DNA of 6,751 nucleotides, taken from Actinomycetes bacterium (GTDB lineage Bacteria; Actinomycetota; Actinomycetes; Actinomycetales; Microbacteriaceae). This document shows positions 1-5,840 of this stretch, one piece after another. Under the pieces are notes generated by a model. The model did not search any database and was not told where the DNA came from. It saw only the letters and a program-made list of their open reading frames with translations. Location: contig JAEWKY010000183.1 in assembly GCA_023457615.1 (NCBI GenBank), positions 1 to 6,751 on the forward strand. Direction: 5' to 3'. Every line of letters starts with the position of its first letter. The stretch's first letter is position 1. Both the position numbers and the translations under genes were made by a program.

Positions 1-662
1 GGGTGCCCGTGCCGCCGCTCGACGCGCTCCGGCTCGACGAGCTCGCGGTGACCTGGCCCGGCGCCCCGGCGCCCGCCGTCGCGGGTGCGAGCGGAACTGT
101 GAGCCGCGGCGAGTGGCTCGCGATCACGGGGCCGTCCGGCGCGGGGAAGTCGACCATCCTGACGGCCCTCCTCGGCGGCGTCGCCCCCTCGGGCGGACGG
201 GTGCTCGCGAACGGGCTCGATCTCGCCGAGCTCGACGTCGTCGGGTGGAGGCGCCGCGTCGCGTGGTGCCCGCAGGAGGCTCACGTCTTCGACTCGACCC
301 TGCGCGGCAACCTCGCCCTCGCCCGCCGCGACGGCGACGAGGGCCGGATGCGCGACGCCCTGCACCGCGTCGGACTCGACCCGCTCGTGCGGGAGCTCGC
401 GGCGGGCCTCGACGGACGGGTCGGTCCCGGGGGCCGCGCGCTGTCGGGCGGGGAGAGGCAGCGACTCGCGGTCGCGCGGGCGCTGCTCGCGGACGCCGAC
501 GTCGTCCTGCTCGACGAGCCGACGGCGCACCTCGACGCCCCGACCGCCGACGCCCTGCTCGCCGATCTCCGGGTGGCGCTCGCCGACCGCATCGTCGTGA
601 TGGTCACGCACCGCCCCGACGACCTCCCGAACGTCGACCGAGTGCTCGCCCTCGCGGGTTGA
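1..662 (+). CDS. cydC: Thiol reductant ABC exporter, CydC-like subunit (3' part, ATP-binding domain)
   Basis: This is the C-terminal nucleotide-binding domain of an ABC exporter; the gene runs off the left edge, so the membrane domain expected upstream is not visible. Counting from the GTG at 3, the Walker A motif GPSGAGKST is at residues 43-51, the Q-loop CPQEAHVFDSTLRGN at 89-103, the signature LSGGERQ at 147-153, Walker B VVLLDEP at 167-173, the D-loop HLD at 176-178 and the switch His at 203. All ATPase motifs are intact. The wording around the Q-loop and the TAHLD after Walker B are typical of CydC, the half-transporter that pairs with CydD to export cysteine or glutathione and support cytochrome bd assembly. 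The CydC assignment comes from remembered family sequence; another exporter of the same fold is possible. The GTG at 3 is probably internal, because a CydC is usually about 550 residues. The gene ends with TGA at 660-662, convergent with the Nudix gene. Confidence 0.85.
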   Translation, partial: VPVPPLDALRLDELAVTWPGAPAPAVAGASGTVSRGEWLAITGPSGAGKSTILTALLGGVAPSGGRVLANGLDLAELDVVGWRRRVAWCPQEAHVFDSTLRGNLALARRDGDEGRMRDALHRVGLDPLVRELAAGLDGRVGPGGRALSGGERQRLAVARALLADADVVLLDEPTAHLDAPTADALLADLRVALADRIVVMVTHRPDDLPNVDRVLALAG

Positions 663-718
663 GCGCCGGCGCAGCCGGTGCATCGAAACCGGGTCCGGCG
701 AACGCGAGGTCTCGAAAC

Positions 719-735
719 GCCGCGCTCCGCGCGGC
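719..735. terminator. GC-rich hairpin between two convergent genes
   Basis: A perfect 7-bp inverted repeat, GCCGCGC and GCGCGGC around a TCC loop, lies in the 75-bp gap between the convergent ABC transporter and Nudix genes, two bases from the Nudix stop codon. Its place suits a two-way transcription stop, but there is no T-tract on either side, so any termination would be of the non-canonical kind. It may also be part of a dispersed intergenic repeat (see findings). Confidence 0.4.
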
Positions 736-737
736 AC

Positions 738-1196
738 TCACCCCGCGGCGGCGATCAGGTCGTCGAGCATCGGGACCTGACCCGCGACGAGCAGCTCGCG
801 CGCGCGCGCCACCGGCACCCACTCGGCGCGGTCGATCTCGGGGAACGCCTGCCTCCGCCCCGACCGCGGCGGCCACTCGAGCTCGAAGGTGTTGCTGCGC
901 ACCTCGGCGGGGTCGAACCCCGTCCCGTCGCCGTGGAACACCGTGAGGAGCTTGCCCGACGTGTAGCGGTACTCGCCGAGCAGGCCGTACGCCGTCGTCG
1001 GCGCGGGTACCCCGATCTCCTCGGCGAACTCGCGCAACGCGGTGTCGAGCAGCGACGCCCCGGCGTCGACGAGCCCCTTCGGGATCGACCACGCGCGCTC
1101 GTCTTTGCGCGCCCAGTAAGGCCCGCCCAGGTGCGCGATCCAGACCTCGGCCCCGCCCGCGCGGGACAGCAGGATGCCCGCCGAGTGCTCCGCCAC
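738..1196 (-). CDS. Nudix hydrolase with an altered Nudix box
   Basis: This 152-residue protein has one Nudix domain, the fold that hydrolyses nucleoside-diphosphate-linked compounds (NDP-X) with divalent metal. The N-terminus SAGILLSR, the segment GGPYWARKD (24-32) and IPKG (38-41) match the group of predicted NTP pyrophosphohydrolases known as COG4119, by recollection. The Nudix box spans residues 41-63. The catalytic part REFAEEIGV (55-63) is complete, but the first box Glu is Ala47 (GLVDAGA). I chose the GTG at 1194-1196 because the protein then begins right at the domain and because the frame just upstream, inside surE, offers no ATG, GTG or TTG start. The start is 5 bp after the surE stop, with no clear Shine-Dalgarno, so translation is probably coupled. 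It is the last gene of the kinase-surE-Nudix operon. The substrate is unknown. Confidence 0.88.
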   Translation of the reverse strand: MAEHSAGILLSRAGGAEVWIAHLGGPYWARKDERAWSIPKGLVDAGASLLDTALREFAEEIGVPAPTTAYGLLGEYRYTSGKLLTVFHGDGTGFDPAEVRSNTFELEWPPRSGRRQAFPEIDRAEWVPVARARELLVAGQVPMLDDLIAAAG

Positions 1197-1201
1197 GGCG
1201 C

Positions 1202-2038
1202 TCAGGCGTCGAGCACGGGCGTCGCCGACGTCGTCACGTGCAGGCCGCCGCGATCCCGCCGCCTCCCGACGAAGACGGCCGTCGCCGACTCCTGCACGGC
1301 GACGACGTTCGTGACCGTCGCGAACCCCGCCGCGAGGAGGGCGGCATCCGACCCCTCGATCGGCTCCTCGGGCAGCTCGCGCACGGTGAGGCGCACGTCG
1401 CCCTCGACCGGCTCGGTCATCGTCGTCTGCACGATGCCGAACGGGGCGAGGGTCGCCTCGCGCAGCTCGATCGGGCTGCCCGGCGGCAGGTTGGGGACGT
1501 TGAGGTTGAACACCGTGCCGTGCTGGTGCTCGAGCAGCACGGGGATGAGGTCGCGCACGATCGCGGCGGCGGTCTCCCAGTGGTGCGCCTCGGGGTCGAG
1601 CCCGACATCGAGCGACACGGCGAGCCCGCACGCGTCGTTGACGCCGCCCGTGAGCGCCGCGCCCACGGTGCCGGAGTGCAGGATCACCCGCCCGAGGTTC
1701 GCGCCGCGGTTGATGCCCGAGAGCACGAGGTCCGGTGGCGCGCCGAAGGCGCCGTGGGCCGCGAGCAGCGCGATGAGGCCGGGCGCGGCACGCACGCTGA
1801 AGGCGGGGACCCCGGGCACGTCGTCGAGCTCGCGCTTCTCGACCTTGATCGTCGAGGCGTCGGTGTGGCCGGTGACCGCGATCGTGTTCGTGCCGGTGAT
1901 GGCCGCGCTCGAGCCGCTCGCCTCCTCCGCCGGCGCGGCGATGACGACGTCGAGCCCCGCGTCGATCGCCGCGTGCGCGAGGGCGTAGAGCCCGGGCGAC
2001 CCGATCCCGTCGTCGTTGGTGATGAGTGCGCGGGTCAT
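1202..2038 (-). CDS. surE: SurE-family 5'/3'-nucleotidase
   Basis: This 278-residue protein matches SurE, a metal-dependent phosphatase that removes phosphate from nucleoside monophosphates and some other phosphate esters in the cytoplasm. The N-terminal NDDG motif (8-11) supplies metal-binding Asp9 and Asp10, SG at 41-42 supplies the conserved Ser, and SGINRGANLG (107-116) supplies Asn110. HSGTVGAA (121-128) is the family's SGTV loop, with His where E. coli has Tyr. The segment that in E. coli SurE reads GTPTDCV aligns here to residues 84-90 as AAPGLIA, so only the Pro is kept. Length is slightly above the usual 250-265. The ATG overlaps the kinase stop codon (ATGA), and a perfect AGGAGG lies 7 nt upstream of the ATG, so the gene is well translated and co-transcribed with the kinase. 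The fold and metal site are clear; substrate specificity is not. Confidence 0.93.
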   Translation of the reverse strand: MTRALITNDDGIGSPGLYALAHAAIDAGLDVVIAAPAEEASGSSAAITGTNTIAVTGHTDASTIKVEKRELDDVPGVPAFSVRAAPGLIALLAAHGAFGAPPDLVLSGINRGANLGRVILHSGTVGAALTGGVNDACGLAVSLDVGLDPEAHHWETAAAIVRDLIPVLLEHQHGTVFNLNVPNLPPGSPIELREATLAPFGIVQTTMTEPVEGDVRLTVRELPEEPIEGSDAALLAAGFATVTNVVAVQESATAVFVGRRRDRGGLHVTTSATPVLDA

Positions 2039-3066
2039 GTCGGTACCTCCTCGGCTGCGGTCTCGTCGACGACGGCGGCGGCGAGCTGGTCGGGCGTCAC
2101 CTCGCGCACCGACGCGAGCCCGGGGTCGCCGGGCGCGCCGCCGCCGGGCAGCGGGCGGATGACGACGAGCTCGCGCAGTCGCTCGATCGTCGCGGCCTCG
2201 CCCGTGCCGAGACCGTGCCGGGTGACGTTCTGCGCGCCGGCCGCCGCACCGAGCAGCGCCGCGTCGGCGACCGAGCCGCCGCGCGCGAGCACCGAGCAGA
2301 ACGCCCCGACGAACGAGTCGCCCGCCCCCGCGGAGTCGACCACCTCCATGCGCGGGGCGACGACCTCGTGCACGACGCCGTCCTGCAGCAGCAGCGCCGA
2401 CTCCTCGGCGCGCGTCACGACCACGACCTCCGCGCCGGCGTCGTGCAGGGCGCGCATCGCCGCGACGATCTGCTCGACGTCGCTGCGCTTCGCGATGCGG
2501 CCGTCGTCGAGCAGCTCCTGGTCGCTCACCTTCGCGACGGTCACGCCTCCCGCGAGCGCGGCATCCAGTCGCTCCCCGGCGAGATCGACGACGACGCGCA
2601 CGCCGCCCGTGCGGAGGTCGGCGGCGAGCCGGCGGTAGAAGTCGGCGGGCAGGATGCCGGCGCCGTGCGGCCCGGAGAGGATCACGAGCGAGGCGTCGAG
2701 GCCCGTGCGGAGGGTCAGGCCGTAGAGCTCGTCCTGCTCGTGGCGCGACAGGGCGTCGCCGCCGGACTCGATGATCGGCACCTTCTCGCCCGCGGTGCGG
2801 CGATCGTGCACGAAGACGCCCCCGCGCGCCTGGCGCGGGAAGCCGACGACCGGGATGCCCTCCTCGTGCAGGAGGAAGCCGAGCACGCGACCCGTCTCCC
2901 CCGAGAGGGCCGAGCAGAGCTGCACCTCGCAGCCGAGCGACTGCAGCATGCGGGCCTGCCACACGCCCTGGCCTCCCGCGTGGACGTGCACGTCCCCCTC
3001 GTCCTCGTGCTCCTCGACCGTGATCTCGAGCACGGGCGACGGGGCGAAGATGACGACGTCGCTCAT
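2035..3066 (-). CDS. PfkB/ribokinase-family sugar kinase, 1-phosphofructokinase-like
   Basis: This 343-residue cytoplasmic protein has the PfkB fold, which transfers the ATP gamma-phosphate to a sugar or sugar-phosphate hydroxyl. The C-terminal PfkB signature is clear: DSAGAGDSF at 244-252, with Asp250 as the expected catalytic base and GAG as the anion hole. The N-terminal signature is unusual: GGQGVWQARML at 31-41 replaces the common GGKGxNxA form. SGP at 131-133, VVVDLAGE near 158-165 and KVSDQEL at 179-185 resemble the 1-phosphofructokinase/tagatose-6-phosphate kinase branch. Residues from about 307 form a Gly/Pro-rich then acidic tail beyond the usual fold. The gene opens the surE-Nudix operon and overlaps surE by 4 bp. 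The ATG at 3064-3066 has no Shine-Dalgarno but has a TAGCCT -10-like box 6 nt upstream, which suggests a leaderless transcript. The substrate cannot be read from the sequence; fructose-1-phosphate kinase is only one possibility. Confidence 0.88.
   Translation of the reverse strand: MSDVVIFAPSPVLEITVEEHEDEGDVHVHAGGQGVWQARMLQSLGCEVQLCSALSGETGRVLGFLLHEEGIPVVGFPRQARGGVFVHDRRTAGEKVPIIESGGDALSRHEQDELYGLTLRTGLDASLVILSGPHGAGILPADFYRRLAADLRTGGVRVVVDLAGERLDAALAGGVTVAKVSDQELLDDGRIAKRSDVEQIVAAMRALHDAGAEVVVVTRAEESALLLQDGVVHEVVAPRMEVVDSAGAGDSFVGAFCSVLARGGSVADAALLGAAAGAQNVTRHGLGTGEAATIERLRELVVIRPLPGGGAPGDPGLASVREVTPDQLAAAVVDETAAEEVPT
2046..2052 (-). promoter_or_regulatory. Strong Shine-Dalgarno for surE inside the kinase gene
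   Basis: On the minus strand GAGGAGG lies 7 nt before the surE ATG. It is the best Shine-Dalgarno in the window and is encoded within the last codons of the kinase gene (Glu-Glu-Val). It fixes the surE start at 2038 and shows that SurE can be translated on its own initiation as well as by coupling to the overlapping stop. Confidence 0.85.
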
Positions 3067-3072
3067 CGCCCC

Positions 3073-3078
3073 AGGCTA
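3073..3078 (-). promoter_or_regulatory. Putative -10 box of a leaderless promoter for the kinase-surE-Nudix operon
   Basis: On the minus strand TAGCCT fits the actinobacterial TAnnnT -10 pattern and is followed by 6 nt (GGGGCG) and the ATG, so transcription would begin at or next to the start codon. No good -35 is visible; the place where it should sit is occupied by the stem-loop at 3081-3110. The same TAG-CT, 6 nt, ATG layout is seen at 4956-4968. Confidence 0.5.
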
Positions 3079-3080
3079 GA

Positions 3081-3110
3081 GAGAACCCCCTGACGGATCA
3101 GGGGGTTCTC
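3081..3110 (-). terminator. Stem-loop terminator after the lipoprotein gene
   Basis: A perfect 13-bp inverted repeat (3081-3093 and 3098-3110) flanks a 4-nt loop. The left arm reads GAGAACCCCCTGA. It begins 40 nt after the lipoprotein stop codon in the direction of transcription and is the strongest secondary structure I find in the window. The downstream sequence on the minus strand is TCTAG, so only the T-rich end of the stem (TTCTCTCTAG) gives a weak U-tract. It most likely ends the lipoprotein transcript and separates it from the kinase operon, whose start lies 14 nt beyond the stem. Confidence 0.8.
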
Positions 3111-3150
3111 AGCACGCGTTCAGGGTGCTAGGCGCGGCCTCGGTCGCGGA

Positions 3151-3756
3151 TCAGAGCCAGGTCCAGCTCGCGAGCACCGACTCGGCGAGCGCGACGCGGT
3201 CGCCCTCCGCCACCGACTCGCTGAACGAGAACGTCACGATGTAGGTCTGTCCGGCGTTCGTCGGGTAGTACTGCTCGACCCAGTACGGCACGCCGTTGGC
3301 GCTGAACTTCGCCGTGATGTGCGCCGACTCGGCACCGGCCACGTTCAGGCGCGGCTGCACGGCCACGTCGGTCGCGCCGGCGTTCTCAAGCTCCGGGGCG
3401 CCGAGCTCCTCCACCTGGTCGGCCGTGATCTCGCCGGCGGGCGAGAGGAGCACGTTGACGTTGTCGGAGAAGCCGTCGGCGTCGCCGAGGTCGGCGGCGA
3501 ACGCGTCGGGGTCGAAGCCGGGCGTGGGCTGGTCGGGCGTGCCCCAGCCGTCCGGCACCTGGAAGCTGTAGCCGTCGCCCGTGATGAGCTCGCCCGTCGC
3601 GGGCGCGGTGGAGGTGTCCGGCGCCTCGGTGCCGGTGCCGGTCCCCGTGTCGGTGTCGACGTCGACCGGGGGCGCGGTGACGCCGCAGCCGGCGAGGGCG
3701 AGGGCGAGCGCGGCGGCGCCGACGAGAGCGGGCAGGGTTGCAGGACGTCGAGTCAT
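3151..3756 (-). CDS. Secreted lipoprotein, possibly with a PsbP/DcrB/LpqN-like domain
   Basis: This is a 201-residue exported lipoprotein. The signal peptide has a basic start (MTRRP), a hydrophobic core at about 8-22 and the lipobox LAGC at 21-24, so Cys24 would be lipidated and the protein held on the outer face of the cytoplasmic membrane. A low-complexity linker rich in Thr, Gly and Asp follows (about 27-55). The globular part from about 60 to 201 opens with GYSFQVPDGW and ends with FSFSESVAEGD and LASWTWL. This pattern resembles the PsbP/Mog1/DcrB (DUF1795) or LpqN-type lipoprotein folds, judged by eye only. I chose the ATG at 3754-3756 because it puts the signal peptide at the N-terminus; upstream in-frame starts would add residues unlike a signal peptide. 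The gene is monocistronic, divergent from the oxidoreductase gene and followed by a stem-loop. The function is unknown. Confidence 0.85.
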   Translation of the reverse strand: MTRRPATLPALVGAAALALALAGCGVTAPPVDVDTDTGTGTGTEAPDTSTAPATGELITGDGYSFQVPDGWGTPDQPTPGFDPDAFAADLGDADGFSDNVNVLLSPAGEITADQVEELGAPELENAGATDVAVQPRLNVAGAESAHITAKFSANGVPYWVEQYYPTNAGQTYIVTFSFSESVAEGDRVALAESVLASWTWL

Positions 3757-3763
3757 GGACTCG

Positions 3764-3769
3764 AACGTA
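3764..3769 (-). promoter_or_regulatory. Putative -10 box for the lipoprotein gene
   Basis: On the minus strand TACGTT fits TAnnnT and lies 7 nt before the ATG, as in a leaderless promoter. A nearby TTATCT (3771-3776) is an alternative -10. The surrounding 3757-3782 stretch is AT-rich compared with the window, which supports a promoter, but no convincing -35 is seen. Confidence 0.4.
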
Positions 3770-3796
3770 GAGATAAACTCAACGACGCCGCGGGGC

Positions 3797-3823
3797 TTGA
3801 CAGCCGCGCCGAGACGGCAGACT
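3797..3823 (+). promoter_or_regulatory. Putative promoter of the oxidoreductase-hydrolase genes
   Basis: A perfect -35 hexamer TTGACA is at 3797-3802 and a -10-like CAGACT at 3818-3823, with a short 15-bp spacer. GACTGG at 3820-3825 would give a 17-bp spacer but is a poorer -10. Either would place the transcript start near 3830, leaving about 30 nt of leader before the ATG at 3861. The site sits in the divergent region shared with the lipoprotein gene. Confidence 0.5.
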
Positions 3824-3850
3824 GGGAATGGCCACGGCCCCCGACCGGTT

Positions 3851-3855
3851 GGAAG
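3851..3855 (+). promoter_or_regulatory. Shine-Dalgarno that favours the 3861 start
   Basis: GGAAG lies 5 nt before the ATG at 3861. The upstream in-frame ATG at 3828 has no such site and lies at the expected transcript start, so 3861 is the preferred start. Confidence 0.55.
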
Positions 3856-3860
3856 TTGAC

Positions 3861-4946
3861 ATGACAACCTCTGAAGAGCCCGCTCCCGTCGAGCTCGGCC
3901 TCGACACCTTCGGCGATGTCACCGTCGACCTCGCGGGCGACCCCGTCCCGTACGGCCAGGTGATCCGCGACGTCGTCGAGCAGGGGGTGCGGGCCGACGA
4001 GCTCGGCGTCGACTTCTTCGGCGTCGGCGAGCACCACCGCGACGACTTCGCGATCTCGAGCCCCGAGCTCGTGCTCGCCGCCATCGCCGCGCGCACGGAG
4101 AGAATCCACCTCGGCACCGCCGTCACCGTGCTCTCCTCCGACGACCCGGTGCGCGTGTTCGAGCGCTTCGCGACGCTCGACGGCATCTCGAGGGGTCGCG
4201 GCGAGATCATCCTCGGCCGCGGCTCGTTCACCGAGTCGTTCCCGCTGTTCGGCTACCCGCTCACCGACTACGAGAAGCTGTTCGAAGAGAAGCTCGAACT
4301 GCTCCACGCGCTGCTCGACGAGGGGCCGGTGACCTGGCAGGGCGAGACCCGCGCCGCGCTGACGAACCAGCAGGTCTACCCGAAGACCGAGAAGGGCCGC
4401 ATCAAGGCCTGGGTCGGGGTCGGCGGCTCCCCGGAGTCGGTCGTGCGCGCCGCGCGCTACGGCTTCCCGCTCACGCTCGCGATCATCGGCGGCGCCCCCG
4501 CGCGCTTCGCCCCCTACGTCGACCTCTACCATCGCGCGCTCGCGCAGCTCGGCACCCCCGACCTGCCGGTCGCCGTGCACTCGCCCGGCTTCATCGCCGA
4601 CACCGACGAGGAGGCGGCCGACCTGCTCTGGCCGCACCAGAAGGAGATGTTCGACCGCATCGGCAAGGAGCGCGGCTGGGGTCCGATGACGCGCGACCAC
4701 TTCGAGGAGGAGATCGCGCACGGCGCCCAGCACACCGGCTCGCCCGAGACGGTCGCCCGCAAGATCGCCGACACGGTGCGCACGCTCGGCGTGCAGCGCT
4801 TCGACCTCAAGTACACGGCCGGCACCGTGCCGCACGAGCACGCGATGCACGCGATCGAGCTCTACGGTCAGGTGGTCATCCCGCGCGTGCGCGAGCTGCT
4901 CGCGCAGGACCCGATCGAGGCGCTCACCGGCGAGGCGCGGGCGTAG
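3861..4946 (+). CDS. LLM-class flavin-dependent oxidoreductase (luciferase-like monooxygenase)
   Basis: This 361-residue cytoplasmic protein belongs to the bacterial luciferase-like superfamily, TIM-barrel enzymes that use reduced flavin. Visible marks are ELGLDTFGDV (11-20) as the first strand, FFGVGEHHRDDF (52-63), the conserved TAVTVLSSDDPVRVF (86-100) and GRGSFTESFPLFGY just after, which together resemble the group of Agrobacterium Atu2307 (structure 2I7G, TIGR03858), recalled from memory. Length is normal and no key block is missing. I chose the ATG at 3861 for its Shine-Dalgarno and because the barrel begins soon after it; an in-frame ATG at 3828 would add 11 residues. It is the first gene of a likely transcript with two alpha/beta hydrolases, although the next gene, 21 bp downstream, also has its own promoter-like box. 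The physiological substrate of this group is not known. Confidence 0.92.
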   Translation: MTTSEEPAPVELGLDTFGDVTVDLAGDPVPYGQVIRDVVEQGVRADELGVDFFGVGEHHRDDFAISSPELVLAAIAARTERIHLGTAVTVLSSDDPVRVFERFATLDGISRGRGEIILGRGSFTESFPLFGYPLTDYEKLFEEKLELLHALLDEGPVTWQGETRAALTNQQVYPKTEKGRIKAWVGVGGSPESVVRAARYGFPLTLAIIGGAPARFAPYVDLYHRALAQLGTPDLPVAVHSPGFIADTDEEAADLLWPHQKEMFDRIGKERGWGPMTRDHFEEEIAHGAQHTGSPETVARKIADTVRTLGVQRFDLKYTAGTVPHEHAMHAIELYGQVVIPRVRELLAQDPIEALTGEARA

Positions 4947-4955
4947 GTCGCGCCC

Positions 4956-4961
4956 TAGGCT
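4956..4961 (+). promoter_or_regulatory. Putative -10 box before the first hydrolase gene
   Basis: TAGGCT fits TAnnnT and is followed by 6 nt (CGGAGG) and the ATG at 4968, a leaderless-type layout. The GGAGG touches the ATG and so is too close to act as a normal Shine-Dalgarno. The hydrolase genes could therefore have their own start of transcription in addition to read-through from the oxidoreductase gene. Confidence 0.45.
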
Positions 4962-4967
4962 CGGAGG

Positions 4968-5840
4968 ATGCCCGCTCGCGCCTCCGAGACGTCGAGCCGC
5001 TTCGCCGGTCTCCGCATGCGGCTCGGCATCGGGATGCGCGGCGCCGCGGGGGAGGACGCCTACCGCGTGCGACGGGTGCGCGGCGCGGTCTTCTACACGA
5101 GCCGGCAGGAGCACGAGCGGCTCACGATCTTCGTCGAGCGCTTCCCCGGATCGGGCGGCGACGATGCCCGCACCTACGTGCTCGTGCACGGCATCGGCGT
5201 CTCGTCGCGGTACTTCCATCCGCTCGCCGCCGAGCTCGCCGCGACTGGACGGGTCTTCCTCATCGACCTCCCCGGTTACGGCACGGCGCCCGACCCGCGG
5301 CGCGACGTCTCGATCGCCGACCACGCCGAGGTGCTCGCCGGATTCCTGCGCCGGCTCGAGGTGCCCGACCCCGTTCTCGTCGGTCATTCCTGGGGGGCCC
5401 AGGTCGTCTCGATGCTCGCCCAGCGGCATCCCGAGGTGCCGCGCACGGTCGTGCTGCTGTCGCCGACGCTCGAGCCCTCGGCGCGCACCGCGTGGCGGGC
5501 GATCGGCCACCTCCTGCGCGACGCGACGCGCGAGCCGCCCGCGGTGTTCTGGATCGCCGTCACCGACTACCTCGTGCGCTGCGGTCTGCGCTACCTCCTG
5601 CGCCAGATGCGCCACATGCTCGCCGATCGGCCCGAGGACCGCGTCGGCGAGCACCGGGCGCACACCCTGGTCGTGAACGGCGACCGCGACCCGATCGTGT
5701 CGACGACGTGGGCCCGCCGCCTCGCCGACGCGCACCCCGACGGCGAGTTCCACGAGGTGCGCGGACCGCACGTCATCATGCACACCGAACCCGCGACGAT
5801 CGCCCAGCACATCACGCGCTTCGTGGCGCAGAGTGGATGA
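4968..5840 (+). CDS. Alpha/beta-fold hydrolase
   Basis: This 290-residue protein has a complete alpha/beta hydrolase core. The oxyanion segment LVHGIG is at 72-77, IDLPGYG at 99-105, the nucleophile elbow GHSWGAQ at 139-145 with Ser141, NGDRDPI at 237-243 with Asp241 as the likely acid, and GPHVIM at 266-271 with His268 as the likely base. Residues 1-65 form an N-terminal extension, basic and Arg-rich at first, before the core; I see no clear signal peptide or membrane segment. The short helical cap lies near 170-220. The ATG at 4968 is 21 bp after the oxidoreductase stop. The stop overlaps the next hydrolase gene. The family covers esterases, lipases, haloalkane dehalogenases and others, so the reaction is likely ester or similar bond hydrolysis, but the substrate cannot be inferred. 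Confidence 0.9.
   Translation: MPARASETSSRFAGLRMRLGIGMRGAAGEDAYRVRRVRGAVFYTSRQEHERLTIFVERFPGSGGDDARTYVLVHGIGVSSRYFHPLAAELAATGRVFLIDLPGYGTAPDPRRDVSIADHAEVLAGFLRRLEVPDPVLVGHSWGAQVVSMLAQRHPEVPRTVVLLSPTLEPSARTAWRAIGHLLRDATREPPAVFWIAVTDYLVRCGLRYLLRQMRHMLADRPEDRVGEHRAHTLVVNGDRDPIVSTTWARRLADAHPDGEFHEVRGPHVIMHTEPATIAQHITRFVAQSG

Noticed and set aside
678..1988. A long plus-strand open frame opposite the Nudix and surE genes
   Set aside because: It is low-complexity and Arg/Ser/Ala-rich, with no motif, and mirrors the coding strand of two genes with clear family motifs.
2039..2962. An upstream extension of the surE frame by over 300 codons
   Set aside because: This part is Arg-rich nonsense overlapping the kinase gene in another frame; SurE begins at 2038 with its NDDG motif and a perfect Shine-Dalgarno.
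2026..3093. A 355-codon plus-strand frame opposite the PfkB kinase
   Set aside because: It has no domain and repeats such as RAAAREHR-like runs; the minus-strand frame carries the intact PfkB signature.
3625..3665. Short repeats in the lipoprotein linker DNA
   Set aside because: They code for the Thr/Gly/Asp linker and show no regular unit, so they are treated as part of the gene and not as a separate repeat.
3828..3860. An earlier ATG start for the oxidoreductase at 3828
   Set aside because: It lacks a Shine-Dalgarno and lies close to the predicted transcript start; 3861 has GGAAG 5 nt upstream. It is kept as an alternative, not the main call.
3856..3861. A second TTGACA hexamer
   Set aside because: It overlaps the chosen ATG and has no -10 at the right distance, so it is probably chance.
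3753..5810. A 685-codon open frame on the minus strand across the oxidoreductase and hydrolase genes
   Set aside because: It is antisense to two well-recognised enzymes and rich in Arg, Glu, Asp, Val and Gly without any domain, as expected from the opposite strand of high-GC codons.
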